DNA of 64,000 nt, taken from contig JAMPFE010000002.1 in assembly GCA_023664705.1 (NCBI GenBank), forward strand, positions 1-64,000, given 5' to 3'. The DNA comes from Lachnospiraceae bacterium. GTDB lineage: Bacteria > Bacillota > Clostridia > Oscillospirales > Ruminococcaceae. The position numbers and the translations under genes are program-made. Positions 41,181-50,424 of this stretch are shown piece after piece (position 1 is the first letter of the stretch; each line of letters starts with the position of its first letter). A model generated the notes under the pieces. That model saw only the letters and a program-made list of their open reading frames with translations, did no database searches and was not told the origin of the DNA.

Positions 41181-41621
41181 ATGAACATAAGAAAAATGAC
41201 GCTCTCCGACTACGACAAGGTTTACGCGCTGTGGCTCTCCTGCAAGGGCATGGGACTGAACGACCTCGACGATTCGCGCGAGGGCATAAAGCGCTTTCTG
41301 GAGCGCAATCCCGAGACCTGCTTTGCCGCGGAGGACGGCGGAGAGGTCGTCGGCGTGATAATCGCGGGAAACGACGGGCGGCGCGGATATATTTATCACA
41401 CTGCCGTAAGCCCCGACCGCCGCAGAAATGGCGTCGCAAGGGCGCTTGTAAACGCCGCGCTTGAGGCGCTCCAAAATCTGGGAATAAACAAGACCGCGCT
41501 GGTGGTATTCGAGCGCAACGCCGACGGAAACGCGTTCTGGGAAAGTATGGGCTTTACCGCCCGCGGAGACTTGGTTTACAGAAACAAGGCATTAACGGAA
41601 ATGATAAGAATAGACACCTGA
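41181..41621 (+). CDS. GNAT-family N-acetyltransferase
   Basis: A 146-residue acetyltransferase with a textbook motif A: YIYHTAVSPDRRRNGVARALV (R-R-x-G-x-A), and motif B in NAFWESMGFTARGDLVYRNK. The start MNIRKMTLSDYDKVYALWLSC is typical of RimI-like proteins. It is 1 nt after the cupin gene and 37 nt before argF. Acetylation of an amino acid or amine is possible, but an N-acetylglutamate synthase role is not supported, since ArgJ is present and this protein lacks features of ArgA. Confidence 0.9.
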   Translation: MNIRKMTLSDYDKVYALWLSCKGMGLNDLDDSREGIKRFLERNPETCFAAEDGGEVVGVIIAGNDGRRGYIYHTAVSPDRRRNGVARALVNAALEALQNLGINKTALVVFERNADGNAFWESMGFTARGDLVYRNKALTEMIRIDT

Positions 41622-41658
41622 TTTCCGTTTATATAGCATATTGAAAGGAAAATTTGAA

Positions 41659-42570
41659 ATGAAGCATTTACTGAAGCTGCTTGATCTCGGCACCGATGAG
41701 ATCGTAGACATTCTGAACCTTGCCGATCAGCTCAAATACGAGCAGAAGCACGGTATTCCCCACAACATCTTAAAGGGAATGACGCTCGGAATGATTTTCC
41801 AGAAAGCGTCCACGAGAACGCGCGTTTCGTTTGAAACGGGTATGTATCAGCTCGGCGGTCAGGCGCTGTTCCTGTCGTCGAAGGAGCTCCAGATAGGGCG
41901 CGGCGAGCCCGTTCAGGACACCGCGCGCGTGCTGTCTCGCTACCTCAACGGCATTATGATACGCACGTTCGAGCAGTCCGAGGTCGAGAACCTCGCCGAA
42001 TACGGCAGCATACCGATAATCAACGGCTTGACGGATTTCTGTCACCCCTGTCAGGTGCTCGCCGACCTGCAGACTATCCGCGAGTATAAAAATAAGCTCG
42101 ACGGGCTGAAATTCTGCTATATCGGCGACGGCAACAATATGGCGAATTCCCTCACCGTCGGCTGTCTCAAGGTCGGCATGAGCGTTTCGCTCGCCTGCCC
42201 CGAGGGCTATCACCCCGACCCGCAGGTGCTTGAATTTGCCAAGGCATACGATAATTTCAAGCTCGTTGCCGACCCCAAAGAGGCTGCCGCCGACGCGGAC
42301 GTTCTGTACACCGACGTGTGGGCTTCCATGGGTCAGGAGGGCGAAGCGGAAAAGCGCAAGATTGCGTTCAAGGGTTATCAGATCAATGACGATATAATGA
42401 GCGTTGCCAAGTCCGACGCTATGGTGCTGCACTGCCTGCCCGCTCACCGCGAGGAGGAGATCACCGCAAAGGTATTCGAGCAGCACGCCGCGGATATATT
42501 CGACGAAGCTGAAAACCGTCTGCACGCGCAGAAAGCGGTCATGGTTCGCCTTATGGCTCCCGAGAAGTAA
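41659..42570 (+). CDS. argF: Ornithine carbamoyltransferase
   Basis: A 303-residue transferase making citrulline from ornithine and carbamoyl phosphate. The carbamoyl phosphate loop ASTRTRVSFE (about 51-60), the DFCHPCQVLADLQT segment, the YIGDGNNMANSL ornithine region and the late HCLPAHREEEIT are all present. The start follows GAAAGG. It closes the arginine cluster and is followed by a strong terminator. Carbamoyl phosphate synthase genes are not in the window. Confidence 0.98.
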   Translation: MKHLLKLLDLGTDEIVDILNLADQLKYEQKHGIPHNILKGMTLGMIFQKASTRTRVSFETGMYQLGGQALFLSSKELQIGRGEPVQDTARVLSRYLNGIMIRTFEQSEVENLAEYGSIPIINGLTDFCHPCQVLADLQTIREYKNKLDGLKFCYIGDGNNMANSLTVGCLKVGMSVSLACPEGYHPDPQVLEFAKAYDNFKLVADPKEAAADADVLYTDVWASMGQEGEAEKRKIAFKGYQINDDIMSVAKSDAMVLHCLPAHREEEITAKVFEQHAADIFDEAENRLHAQKAVMVRLMAPEK

Positions 42571-42579
42571 CAAAAACAT

Positions 42580-42612
42580 ATCCGACCGCGAAAAAGCGGT
42601 CGGATTTTTTAT
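42580..42612 (+). terminator. Terminator of the arginine cluster
   Basis: A 10-bp stem (ATCCGACCGC 42580-42589, GCGGTCGGAT 42596-42605) with a six-T run follows argF by 10 nt. Confidence 0.92.
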
Positions 42613-42659
42613 TTCTGCCCTAAAGCAAATTCAAGCAAAAAGATTTAATAAAAGTAATA

Positions 42660-43829
42660 TCAGCCGAACATCTTTGCCATTGTCATTTCCAAGTCGGAAT
42701 TGCCCGTAATGCCTTTGATATCCTCGGGACGCGGCGAATGAAAACCGAATTCGTCGTAATAAAGCTTTATCGAAACGACCGCATAGCGCTCCCCGTCAAA
42801 TCCCATCAGTATAACGGGATAATAGAACATATTCCGTTCCTCGTCAAATCGTTCGTCGCTTATCGCCGTGTCAATGATATAGTTTGACCTTTGGGCAGCG
42901 GCGAGCCCGTTATAAACCGCTTTGTAATCGGAGACCGCAAAACGCAACGCGACCAAATGCCCCATATTGTCAACGGATTCCTCAGAGTACGGGTCGATGG
43001 TCTTTTTGCGGGAAAAGCCTTCGATAACATTGATATCGAAGTTACCGCCGTCGACAAGATACAGCAAATTTAAATACGCGCATATCTCTCGCAGGTCGGT
43101 CGGCGAATTTTCCTCGGAAAAGATGACGGAATAGTTTTCGTAATTGGTTTTTTCCGGGTCGACGTCATACAGGATAGTGGGGTGTATGGGGATCTGAACA
43201 TCGCCTATGCTCAACGGATTGCTGTTGCCGTTCCCGGGATATATCCTTATCTGATAAGGAGAACCGTCGGCGAGCGTAAATTCGAGGTTAAAATACAGTT
43301 CTCGTGTGACGCCATGACTGCCATGGTGATTATGATAAGAGCAGTGAACCTCTCCGACTCGCGGCTCGTATTTCTCGACTTTTTCGTAGGCAGAACGCAG
43401 CTTTTCAAGATAAAAGTCTCTGTATGCGTCATCACAGCGCTCCGTGTATTCCTCCGCGCGCCCCTCGGCAATCATTTCCGCAAACTGTTTTGCCTTGCTC
43501 TTATAGATAATATCCTCGAAATCCGTGCCGCCGTTGAAGTGAAATATCTGATTTACCGTAAGATACCCGACGGGTATCAAAACGGCAAGCAGCACGACCC
43601 CCAGCGCGATAAGCACGGCAATCCTCCCGCGGAGTCTGCGCTTTACCTTTGCAAAGGGCTTGATTCCGTTCGGGTCGGCTTTGGGTATATCCGCTTTTGG
43701 CAGCTCTTCAAGCAGCTCTTTGCAGGCGGCGCAGGTCTTGATATGCTCCTCGACGAGCGCGGCGCTTTCGCCGCTGCATAATTTCTCGTCATAAAGCGGG
43801 ATAAGATCCCTTATAATTTCACATTTCAT
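42660..43829 (-). CDS. Anti-sigma factor with zinc-finger and one membrane segment
   Basis: A 389-residue protein. Residues 1-45 form a zf-HC2-type anti-sigma zinc-finger (CEIIRDLIPLYDEKLCSGES, followed by EEHIKTCAACKELLEE with His-x3-Cys-x2-Cys). One membrane segment is at about 70-92 (IAVLIALGVVLLAVLIPVGYL). The outer domain of about 290 residues is not one I recognise. Such proteins hold an ECF sigma factor inactive until a cell-surface signal arrives. It overlaps the sigma gene by 4 nt (ATGA), the usual arrangement. The signal is unknown. Confidence 0.85.
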   Translation of the reverse strand: MKCEIIRDLIPLYDEKLCSGESAALVEEHIKTCAACKELLEELPKADIPKADPNGIKPFAKVKRRLRGRIAVLIALGVVLLAVLIPVGYLTVNQIFHFNGGTDFEDIIYKSKAKQFAEMIAEGRAEEYTERCDDAYRDFYLEKLRSAYEKVEKYEPRVGEVHCSYHNHHGSHGVTRELYFNLEFTLADGSPYQIRIYPGNGNSNPLSIGDVQIPIHPTILYDVDPEKTNYENYSVIFSEENSPTDLREICAYLNLLYLVDGGNFDINVIEGFSRKKTIDPYSEESVDNMGHLVALRFAVSDYKAVYNGLAAAQRSNYIIDTAISDERFDEERNMFYYPVILMGFDGERYAVVSIKLYYDEFGFHSPRPEDIKGITGNSDLEMTMAKMFG

Positions 43830-44320
43830 ATAAACTCCTCCTCTTCAAGCAACTGCGCGAGTTTTTCGCGCGCGCGGAAGAAACTCACCCGCGCCCAATT
43901 CTCGCTTTTGCCGAACACTTCCCCTATCTCCGAAAAAATCAGCTCCCCGTAAAAGCGCAGCATAAAGATCTCGCGAAACGGCTCATCGAGCTTATGTACC
44001 AGTTTCAGTATCTCCACAGCCGACATATTTGAAAGCGCTTTCGCTTCGGGATCGGCGCTTTCGCGGACGACGTTTTCATTGAGGGGAACGTTCTTGTTAT
44101 CTGCTTTTTTGAGGTGATTGAAATAATCGTTTCTCGCTATCGTACACAGCCACGTTTTGACGGAACAGTCGCCCGAGAAGCTGCCTATATTGTCGATGGC
44201 TTTCAGCATAGTGTTTTGCAGAATATCCTCCGCGAGCGTTTCATCGCGGCACAGCGACAGGATATAGCGGTAAACTCCGTCGGCGTACAGCCTGTATATT
44301 TCGTCAAAGTCCTCGTTCAT
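43826..44320 (-). CDS. ECF-type RNA polymerase sigma factor
   Basis: A 164-residue sigma-70 of the ECF group with region 2 (FDEIYRLYADGVYRYILSLC, AEDILQNTMLKAIDNIGSF, KTWLCTIARNDYFNHLKK) and region 4 (LDEPFREIFMLRFYGELIFSEIGEVFGKSENWARVSFFRAREKL). The start at 44320 is chosen because GAGGTG lies 6 nt upstream; an ATG six bases earlier is too close to that site. It overlaps its anti-sigma partner by 4 nt. A TGTAAC ... GTCTAA motif upstream suggests that it directs its own transcription. Confidence 0.92.
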   Translation of the reverse strand: MNEDFDEIYRLYADGVYRYILSLCRDETLAEDILQNTMLKAIDNIGSFSGDCSVKTWLCTIARNDYFNHLKKADNKNVPLNENVVRESADPEAKALSNMSAVEILKLVHKLDEPFREIFMLRFYGELIFSEIGEVFGKSENWARVSFFRAREKLAQLLEEEEFI

Positions 44321-44339
44321 TTTCATCACCTCTATACTG

Positions 44340-44379
44340 TTAGACAATCGGGCGCTCGAAAACGTTACAATGTTATCAA
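44340..44379 (-). promoter_or_regulatory. Possible ECF-type autoregulated promoter
   Basis: On the minus strand a TGTAAC element (44379-44374) and GTCTAA (44345-44340) are spaced as in ECF sigma promoters, 20 nt before the sigma start codon. No good sigma-A promoter is seen here. Confidence 0.5.
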
Positions 44380-44382
44380 AAA

Positions 44383-44421
44383 AATAAAAATCCGTTGTCG
44401 ATTGAGAAATTCGCCAACGGA
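44383..44421 (-). terminator. Terminator of the GH2-araB-araD operon
   Basis: TCCGTTG (44391-44397) pairs with CAACGGA (44415-44421) and the minus strand then has a T-rich run. The stretch 44422-44574 between it and the araD stop shows no gene. Confidence 0.65.
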
Positions 44422-44574
44422 AAAAATAACGAAAAGTATTGCTGCAAAGCGATCACAAAGGTTCTTCCGAATTTGCCGGAACGCAAGATAAGTTAAGGTG
44501 CAAAACTCAAAGATTTGGACCGAAATGTGAGCGATAAACGGCTTTTTTATACGAAACAGTGAAAAAGCTCGTTC

Positions 44575-45267
44575 TTATTTTTGCCCGTAATATGCGTTTT
44601 CGCCGTGCTTTCGGAGATAATGCTTATCAAGCAGCTCCCTCTGCATGGGGCGTATCTGCGGGTTAATGCTCATCGCGTGGTAGTTCATAAAAGCCGCCTC
44701 CTCGAGAACGACCGCGTTGTGAACAGCTTCGGCAGCCGTTTTCCCCCACGTGAACGGTCCGTGGCTCTTGACAAGCACGGCGGGGACAGTCAGCGGGTCG
44801 ACGCCCTTGAACGCCTCGATTATGACCGTGCCCGTTTCCTTTTCATACTCGCCGTTTATCTCATCGGGAGTCATTGCCCTTGTGCAGGGTATTTCGCCGT
44901 AAAAGTAATCGGCGTGCGTAGTTCCGAGGGGTTCAATTCCCCTGCCCGCCTGCGCGAACGAGGTCGCCCAGCGGCTGTGCGTATGGACGATGCCGCCGAC
45001 GCCCTCAAACGCCCTGTACAACGCGAGATGCGTCGGCGTGTCGCTTGACGGCTTGCAGCGCCCCTCGACGACCTCGCCCGTTTCAAGGCTCACCGCGACC
45101 ATATCCTCCGCCGTCATGCTGTCGTACTCAACGCCCGACGGCTTTATTATCATAACGCCGCTTTCCCTGTCGACAGCGGAAACATTGCCCCATGTAAACG
45201 TTACCAAGCCGTATTTCGGCAACAAAAGGTTTGCTTCGAGCACCTCTTTTTTTAACTTTTCAAGCAT
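44575..45267 (-). CDS. araD: L-ribulose-5-phosphate 4-epimerase
   Basis: A 230-residue class II aldolase-type epimerase: GLVTFTWGNVSAVDRESG at the N-terminus, IKPSGVEYD, SSDTPTHLALYRAF, and the zinc ligands in GGIVHTHSRWAT and late HGPFTWG. It turns L-ribulose 5-phosphate into D-xylulose 5-phosphate, the last step of L-arabinose use. It overlaps the ribulokinase gene by 8 nt with AAAGGAG 8 nt before the ATG. The isomerase AraA is not in the window. Confidence 0.95.
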   Translation of the reverse strand: MLEKLKKEVLEANLLLPKYGLVTFTWGNVSAVDRESGVMIIKPSGVEYDSMTAEDMVAVSLETGEVVEGRCKPSSDTPTHLALYRAFEGVGGIVHTHSRWATSFAQAGRGIEPLGTTHADYFYGEIPCTRAMTPDEINGEYEKETGTVIIEAFKGVDPLTVPAVLVKSHGPFTWGKTAAEAVHNAVVLEEAAFMNYHAMSINPQIRPMQRELLDKHYLRKHGENAYYGQK

Positions 45268-46837
45268 TTTTCAAACTCCTTTCCGCGTCAAGACCGCCCA
45301 GATACCGCTTCATATATTCCGCGAAGCCGCGCGTCCCCTTTTCGTTCGGCAGCACGGTGTGCTTGCCCATATCCGCGAAAACCGCGCTGTCAAGCCACTC
45401 GGCAAGGCTTTTTCCCTTGCCGTTGACGGAATACGCCGCCAGCAGCGCCATACCCCACGCGCCGCCCTCGCCCGCCGTTTTCATTACCGAAACGGGCGTG
45501 TTAAGCGCGTCGGACAAAAGCTGCTGCGCCGCGCCCTCTACCTTGAACAGCCCGCCGTGCCCCGTGAACGTCTCGGCAGCGACCCTCTCGTTCTTAAACA
45601 GCTTATCCATTCCGCAGCTCAGCGCCGCAAACGCCGAATACATCTCCGCGCGCATAAAATTCGCCAAAGTCATTTTGCTGTCGGGAGCGCGGAAATACAT
45701 CGGTCTGCCGTCCTCGACCCCGATAACGGGCTCTCCCGAAAGGCAGTTATACGCAACTACTCCGCCGCAGTCGCTGTCACCGCCGAGCGCCTTTTTATAG
45801 AGCCTTTCGTACAGCTCCGACTTGTCGGCAGCGATACCGAACAGCTCCGCGAACTCCCCGAAAACGCCGACCCAAGCGTCAAGCTCGGAGCAGCAGTTGT
45901 TGCAGTGCACCATCGCGACGGGAGCGCCGTCTGGCGTTGTCACAACGTCTATCTCGGGATAAACGCCGCCAAGCTGCTTTTCCAGCACCAGCATTGAAAA
46001 TATCGACGTTCCCGCGGAAATATTGCCCGTTTTCGGCAAAACCGCGTTGGTAGCGACCATTCCCGTGCCCGCGTCGCCCTCGGGAGGGCAGAACGGCGCT
46101 CCGTGCTTCAGATCGCCGTCGGGGTCAAGGAATTTCGCGCCCTCCTCGGTGAGAGCGCCGCACCTCTCCCCTGCCGTCATAACCCGCGGAAAAACCTCCG
46201 AGGTCTTAAATATCATACCCTTTTCGCGCAGCGCATTGTCAAACTTTTCGAGCATTGCCGCGTCGTAACCGCCGCCGCTTATCGGGAACATCCCCGAAGC
46301 CTCGCCTACGCCGACCGCGCGTTCTCCCGTAAGCAGAAAGTGGATATACCCCGCAAGCGTGGTCATATGCGCGAGCTTACCGATATGCGGCTCGTTGTCG
46401 AGCACCGCTTGATAAAGATGCGCAACGCTCCACCGCTGCGGGATATTGAACCCGAACAGCTCCGTAAGCTCCTTTGCCGCCCTTTCGGTAGTCGTGTTGC
46501 GCCAAGTCCTGAACGGCACAAGCAGGTTATCGTCCCCGTCAAACGGCATATAGCCGTGCATCATAGCCGAAACTCCTATCGCGCCGATATTCGCGAGCGT
46601 CACGCCGTAACGCTCCCTCACATCTCTTTTGAGGTCGGCATAGCACGCCCGCAGACCGCCGTGAATATCCCCGAGAGAATAAGTCCAATAACCGTTTTCA
46701 AGGCGGTTTTCCCATGCGTGGGAGCCGCCCGCAACGGGCGCGTAGGTTTCGTCGACAAGCGACGCCTTTATCCGCGTAGAGCCGAGCTCGATGCCGAGAA
46801 ACACCTGTCCCCGCTCAATTTTTTCCTGTATCGTCAT
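45260..46837 (-). CDS. araB: FGGY-family ribulokinase
   Basis: A 525-residue FGGY carbohydrate kinase. N-terminal phosphate loop FLGIELGSTRIKASLVD, then IGAIGVSAMMHGYM, FRTWRNTTTERAA, and the C-terminal ATP site (GNISAGTSIFSMLV, TFTGHGGLFKVEGAAQQLLSDAL). The type that carries RTWRNTTT and SVAHLYQAVL fits ribulokinase-like kinases in Clostridia. With araD downstream the substrate is most likely L-ribulose. The start follows AGAGGTGA. It lies 12 nt after the GH2 gene and overlaps araD. Confidence 0.9.
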   Translation of the reverse strand: MTIQEKIERGQVFLGIELGSTRIKASLVDETYAPVAGGSHAWENRLENGYWTYSLGDIHGGLRACYADLKRDVRERYGVTLANIGAIGVSAMMHGYMPFDGDDNLLVPFRTWRNTTTERAAKELTELFGFNIPQRWSVAHLYQAVLDNEPHIGKLAHMTTLAGYIHFLLTGERAVGVGEASGMFPISGGGYDAAMLEKFDNALREKGMIFKTSEVFPRVMTAGERCGALTEEGAKFLDPDGDLKHGAPFCPPEGDAGTGMVATNAVLPKTGNISAGTSIFSMLVLEKQLGGVYPEIDVVTTPDGAPVAMVHCNNCCSELDAWVGVFGEFAELFGIAADKSELYERLYKKALGGDSDCGGVVAYNCLSGEPVIGVEDGRPMYFRAPDSKMTLANFMRAEMYSAFAALSCGMDKLFKNERVAAETFTGHGGLFKVEGAAQQLLSDALNTPVSVMKTAGEGGAWGMALLAAYSVNGKGKSLAEWLDSAVFADMGKHTVLPNEKGTRGFAEYMKRYLGGLDAERSLKNA

Positions 46838-46849
46838 ATACTCACCTCT

Positions 46850-49800
46850 TCACTTTTCAAACCCGAACGATTTGAAGTCAAAATCGCTGCCCGGCAGAAA
46901 CGTAAACGAAACATCGCATTTTCCCTTGACGCCGTTCAGCTCAAAGCGCCGCTCCGTGTACTCGTCCGCGCCCGCAAATTCGCAAAGCACGCGCGTTTCG
47001 GTATCGCCCTTGAAAGTAAGGTGAATACTGTTTACGGGGAGCTTTGACCTGCCCGTGATGACCACTGCCGACGGCGCGCGTTCGATAAAATCAAACTCGC
47101 CGAAGTTCAGCAGAACGTTGTTGCCGATACCCGTCACGTCGTCCGCGTTTCGCGTGAATTTGTCGCCGTAAATGCTCTCGCAGTCGGCAGCGCCTATCTC
47201 CGAAAACTCCTTGTCAGGCTTTTCAAAGCTGAAGCCCCGTACGTGATAGCCGTCGCTAGACCGCATTACAAGAGTGTGCACGCCCTTGAGCTTTTTCGTC
47301 AGCTTAAACGTATTCGGGATATAGGTCAGCCACTGCGGCGGCTCGTGGTAGGTAAACTCCCCGATAAGCTCCCCGCCCTCATCCGGTATGCCGTCGTAGA
47401 AGCTTATCCGCACGGGCGTGGTGCAGTTCGCGTATATCGGCACGGTAACGGTGTCGCTGCCGATATTGCCGAAATCGACGTTCTCAAAGCCGAACCAGCT
47501 GTCCGCGTTCGCGAACGCCGCGCCGCGCTCGATGCCGTTGCCCGCGTTGCCGCTCTGAACGCTGAACAGTCCGCCGATAACGAAATCATACGGGTCGAAG
47601 AACGCCGCGCCCATGCCCTCGCCCTTAAGCGCGAGCTGCGTAACTATATGATATTTGTCCGTGCCGTTTTTGCAGAGCGCGCGCAGATAAAATTCGCCGT
47701 CGCCGCTGCATTTTACCGTAACGACGCCGTTTTCCGCAGATACTATCTCCGCGAGGTTGGAAGGAATTCCCAGAACAGTCGTTATCCTGTACTCGATATC
47801 GTCCGCGTAGGACGCGTTCGCGGGAGATACCACAGTCTTAAACGAGAGGGTTTTCCTGTCGGGGGTAAACGTGCGGCTCTCGCTTGTAAACGCTATCTTT
47901 CTTACGGGAATATCGTGCTCCTCATCGGGGCATTCCGCGGCGGTGTGCGCGTTTTCGGTCAGCGCCGAAACGCCCCCGCGAACCTCGGCGGCGACCGCTT
48001 TCAGCGTGAGCTCGCTGTCTGGCAGCGACGGAGAGCTCACCTTAACGCGTATCGCGCCCGCCTCGGTCTTGGCGGCAATCATCGCCAGCAGCTTGCCCGA
48101 AAACAGCTTGCGCGACGTTCCCTTGTACTGCTCGTAATCGGTGGAATCGCCGTTATCCAAGCCCACAAGCCGTCCCGCGCCCTCGACGCTCACAAATACG
48201 CGGTTGTTGGCGTTCGCGACAAATTCGCCGTCCTTGTCGAACGCGGAAATGTCAACGAAAATCATATCCTCGCCGTCCGCTTTAAGCTCGGTCTTGTCGG
48301 GAGCAAGCCGTATCCGCGCGGTATTGCCGAAAGAGCGCCGCACGTCGCGGGCGATCTCGTTCCCGTTCTCATCATACGCGACCGCCAGCAGCTCCCCGCG
48401 GGCGTATTCGAGAACCGTATCGAGCGTAAGCTTAACGTCGTGAGCATGATCTATCTCCCTTTCGGCGACCTTCTCCCCGTTGAAGAAAAGCGCCGCCCTC
48501 GGAGCGTTCGTCGTCACGCGCACGTCTATCCGCTGCCCGTCGATGAAATCCCAGTACGGGAAAACGTGCACGAACGGCGCGGTCTTATAGTCCGTCCATT
48601 CCGCGCGGAAGATATACGCGCCGTCTTTCGGGAAGCCCGCCGTGTCATACTGCCCGAAGTAGCTGTTTTTGGTGGAATACGGCGTCGGCTCGCCGATGTA
48701 GTCAAAGCCCGTCCAGATAAACTGCCCGGCGCAAAATTCCGCGTCGCGGTCCATGGTAACGCAGTATTCGACGTTTTTCGCGCCCCAGCCCGTCGTGCAG
48801 TTCCCGAGCGCGGAGCACTGCTCGTCGTCGTCCGCGAGAACGGACTGCGACAGCGGAAAATGATAGATACCGCGGCTGTGCAGGACCGAGGCAGTCTCGC
48901 TGCCGTAGATGCACCAGTCGGGGTGCGCCTTGTGCTGCTCGTTATACAGGCGCTCGGCATAGTTGTAGCCCGCGACCTTGAGGATATCCGTGCACTTCTG
49001 CGCGTTTTCCCACTGCATGTAATTCGAGCCTATGGTAACACAGCCGTTGGCGCGAGGGTCGTGCTCCCGCACAAGCCCCGCCAGCAGCGAAGTGATCTCC
49101 TGACCGCGGTCGCCCGCATGAGTGTCGTAAATCTCATTTCCGATGCTCCAGCCGATAATGCACGGGTGATTGCGGTCGCGGCGAACCCACGACGCGGCGT
49201 CCAACTCAATCCATTCGGGGAAAAATCTTGCGTAATCATACTCGGTCTTCGGCATTTCCCACATATCAAAGCCGTCCGCCAGCACAAGAAAGCCCATTTC
49301 GTCCGCGAGCTCCATAAGCTCGACGGCAGGCATATTGTGGCTCGTACGTATCGCGTTCACGCCCATTTCGCGCAGCGTTCTCAGCTTTCGTTCCAGCGCC
49401 GCACGGTTAAACGCAGCCCCGAGAGCGCCCAGATCGTGGTGCTCGCAGCAGCCGTGCAGCTTGACGTGCCTGCCGTTCAGAAAAAAACCCTTGTCGGGCG
49501 TGAATTCAACGGTCCTGAACCCGAATTTGACCTCCTCGCGGTCGACGACCTCGCCTTTGCGCAAAACCTCGCAGACGCAGGTGTACAGCTTCGGACTGTC
49601 AATATCCCAAAGCTCGGGAGCGCCGATCTCCAAAACGTCGGTATTGACCGAATACGAGCAGCCCTCTCTGCGGACAAGCTTTGGTATGCGGCTCTTATCG
49701 AACGCGCAGCATGGCGAGGTCTTTTCGGCAAGCACCTTGTCGCCGTCCATTATAGCGCGGCGAATTGACAGCTCCGCGGCGGAAACGCCCTCGGGGCGCT

Positions 49801-50290
49801 CGACCTCGGCAGTCACGGTCACGCGGCTGTTGTCGGTGCTCACGTAAATGCCGTCGTTCACGAGATGACACTCGTCGTATTGCTTAAGCCACACCCTGCG
49901 GTATATTCCCGCGCCCGAGTACCAGCGCGTGTTCGGGCTGCGGTAGTCGACGCGCACGGTTATCAGGTTCCCGCCGTCGTTCAGATAGTCGGTAATATCG
50001 AACTCAAATGTCGAGTAGCCGTACTTCCACTCCCCGACGAGCCTCCCGTTCACATAGACCTTACAGTCCATATAAACGCCCTCAAACCGCAGCGCGGCGC
50101 GCTTTTTCCCGTTTATATCCAGTTTTCTCCTGTACCAGCCCGTAGATGTCTCATACAGGTCTTTTGTGTTGTAAATAAGCCAATCGTGCGGTATATCCAC
50201 CCTTGTCCAGTTCAAATTATCCGAATATTCGGTATCTATCGGATTTTGGGAAAATTCCCAATTGTCGCATAACAACGTCATTTTGCTCAT
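46850..50290 (-). CDS. GH2-family beta-galactosidase-like hydrolase
   Basis: A 1146-residue cytoplasmic glycosidase. The sugar-binding domain (VDIPHDWLIY, GVYMDCKVYVNGRLVGEWKYG) and immunoglobulin-like domain precede the TIM barrel with acid/base Glu386 (GWSIGNEIYD) and nucleophile Glu465 (IYGSETAS). After the barrel come a DUF4982-like and Ig-like domains, and the last 500 residues include two carbohydrate-binding-like modules (GVHTLVMRSSDGYHVRGF, HLTFKGDTETRVLCEFAG). No signal peptide. Next to ribulokinase and epimerase it may act on arabinose-containing galactosides or arabinopyranosides; sugar specificity is inferred. Confidence 0.9.
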   Translation of the reverse strand: MSKMTLLCDNWEFSQNPIDTEYSDNLNWTRVDIPHDWLIYNTKDLYETSTGWYRRKLDINGKKRAALRFEGVYMDCKVYVNGRLVGEWKYGYSTFEFDITDYLNDGGNLITVRVDYRSPNTRWYSGAGIYRRVWLKQYDECHLVNDGIYVSTDNSRVTVTAEVERPEGVSAAELSIRRAIMDGDKVLAEKTSPCCAFDKSRIPKLVRREGCSYSVNTDVLEIGAPELWDIDSPKLYTCVCEVLRKGEVVDREEVKFGFRTVEFTPDKGFFLNGRHVKLHGCCEHHDLGALGAAFNRAALERKLRTLREMGVNAIRTSHNMPAVELMELADEMGFLVLADGFDMWEMPKTEYDYARFFPEWIELDAASWVRRDRNHPCIIGWSIGNEIYDTHAGDRGQEITSLLAGLVREHDPRANGCVTIGSNYMQWENAQKCTDILKVAGYNYAERLYNEQHKAHPDWCIYGSETASVLHSRGIYHFPLSQSVLADDDEQCSALGNCTTGWGAKNVEYCVTMDRDAEFCAGQFIWTGFDYIGEPTPYSTKNSYFGQYDTAGFPKDGAYIFRAEWTDYKTAPFVHVFPYWDFIDGQRIDVRVTTNAPRAALFFNGEKVAEREIDHAHDVKLTLDTVLEYARGELLAVAYDENGNEIARDVRRSFGNTARIRLAPDKTELKADGEDMIFVDISAFDKDGEFVANANNRVFVSVEGAGRLVGLDNGDSTDYEQYKGTSRKLFSGKLLAMIAAKTEAGAIRVKVSSPSLPDSELTLKAVAAEVRGGVSALTENAHTAAECPDEEHDIPVRKIAFTSESRTFTPDRKTLSFKTVVSPANASYADDIEYRITTVLGIPSNLAEIVSAENGVVTVKCSGDGEFYLRALCKNGTDKYHIVTQLALKGEGMGAAFFDPYDFVIGGLFSVQSGNAGNGIERGAAFANADSWFGFENVDFGNIGSDTVTVPIYANCTTPVRISFYDGIPDEGGELIGEFTYHEPPQWLTYIPNTFKLTKKLKGVHTLVMRSSDGYHVRGFSFEKPDKEFSEIGAADCESIYGDKFTRNADDVTGIGNNVLLNFGEFDFIERAPSAVVITGRSKLPVNSIHLTFKGDTETRVLCEFAGADEYTERRFELNGVKGKCDVSFTFLPGSDFDFKSFGFEK

Positions 50291-50338
50291 AGCTTTTCCC
50301 TTTCGTCAATGAAAACTTCGGCAGCCTGCCACCCTTTA

Positions 50339-50368
50339 TATTGTACAATATTTTTCCGAAAAAAGCAA
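50339..50368 (-). promoter_or_regulatory. Promoter of the GH2-araB-araD operon with palindrome
   Basis: TTGCTT (50368-50363) and TACAAT (50345-50340) are 17 nt apart on the minus strand. The -10 lies in the perfect palindrome TATTGTACAATA (50339-50350). Its core TTGTAC resembles half of the AraR operator known from Bacillus, but this is only suggestive. Confidence 0.55.
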
Positions 50369-50382
50369 TACCGAAATAAAAT

Positions 50383-50415
50383 AAAAAAGTCCCATTGTGC
50401 GTACAATAGGACTTT
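50383..50415 (-). terminator. Terminator of the putative metalloprotease gene
   Basis: Arms 50386-50398 and 50403-50415 pair with one mismatch around a GCGT loop, followed on the minus strand by a T run. Confidence 0.85.
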
Positions 50416-50424
50416 ATTTTGATA

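Noticed and set aside
47243..49768. 841-codon plus-strand open frame opposite the GH2 gene
   Set aside because: Antisense to a gene with both catalytic glutamates in place; no ribosome site or domain.
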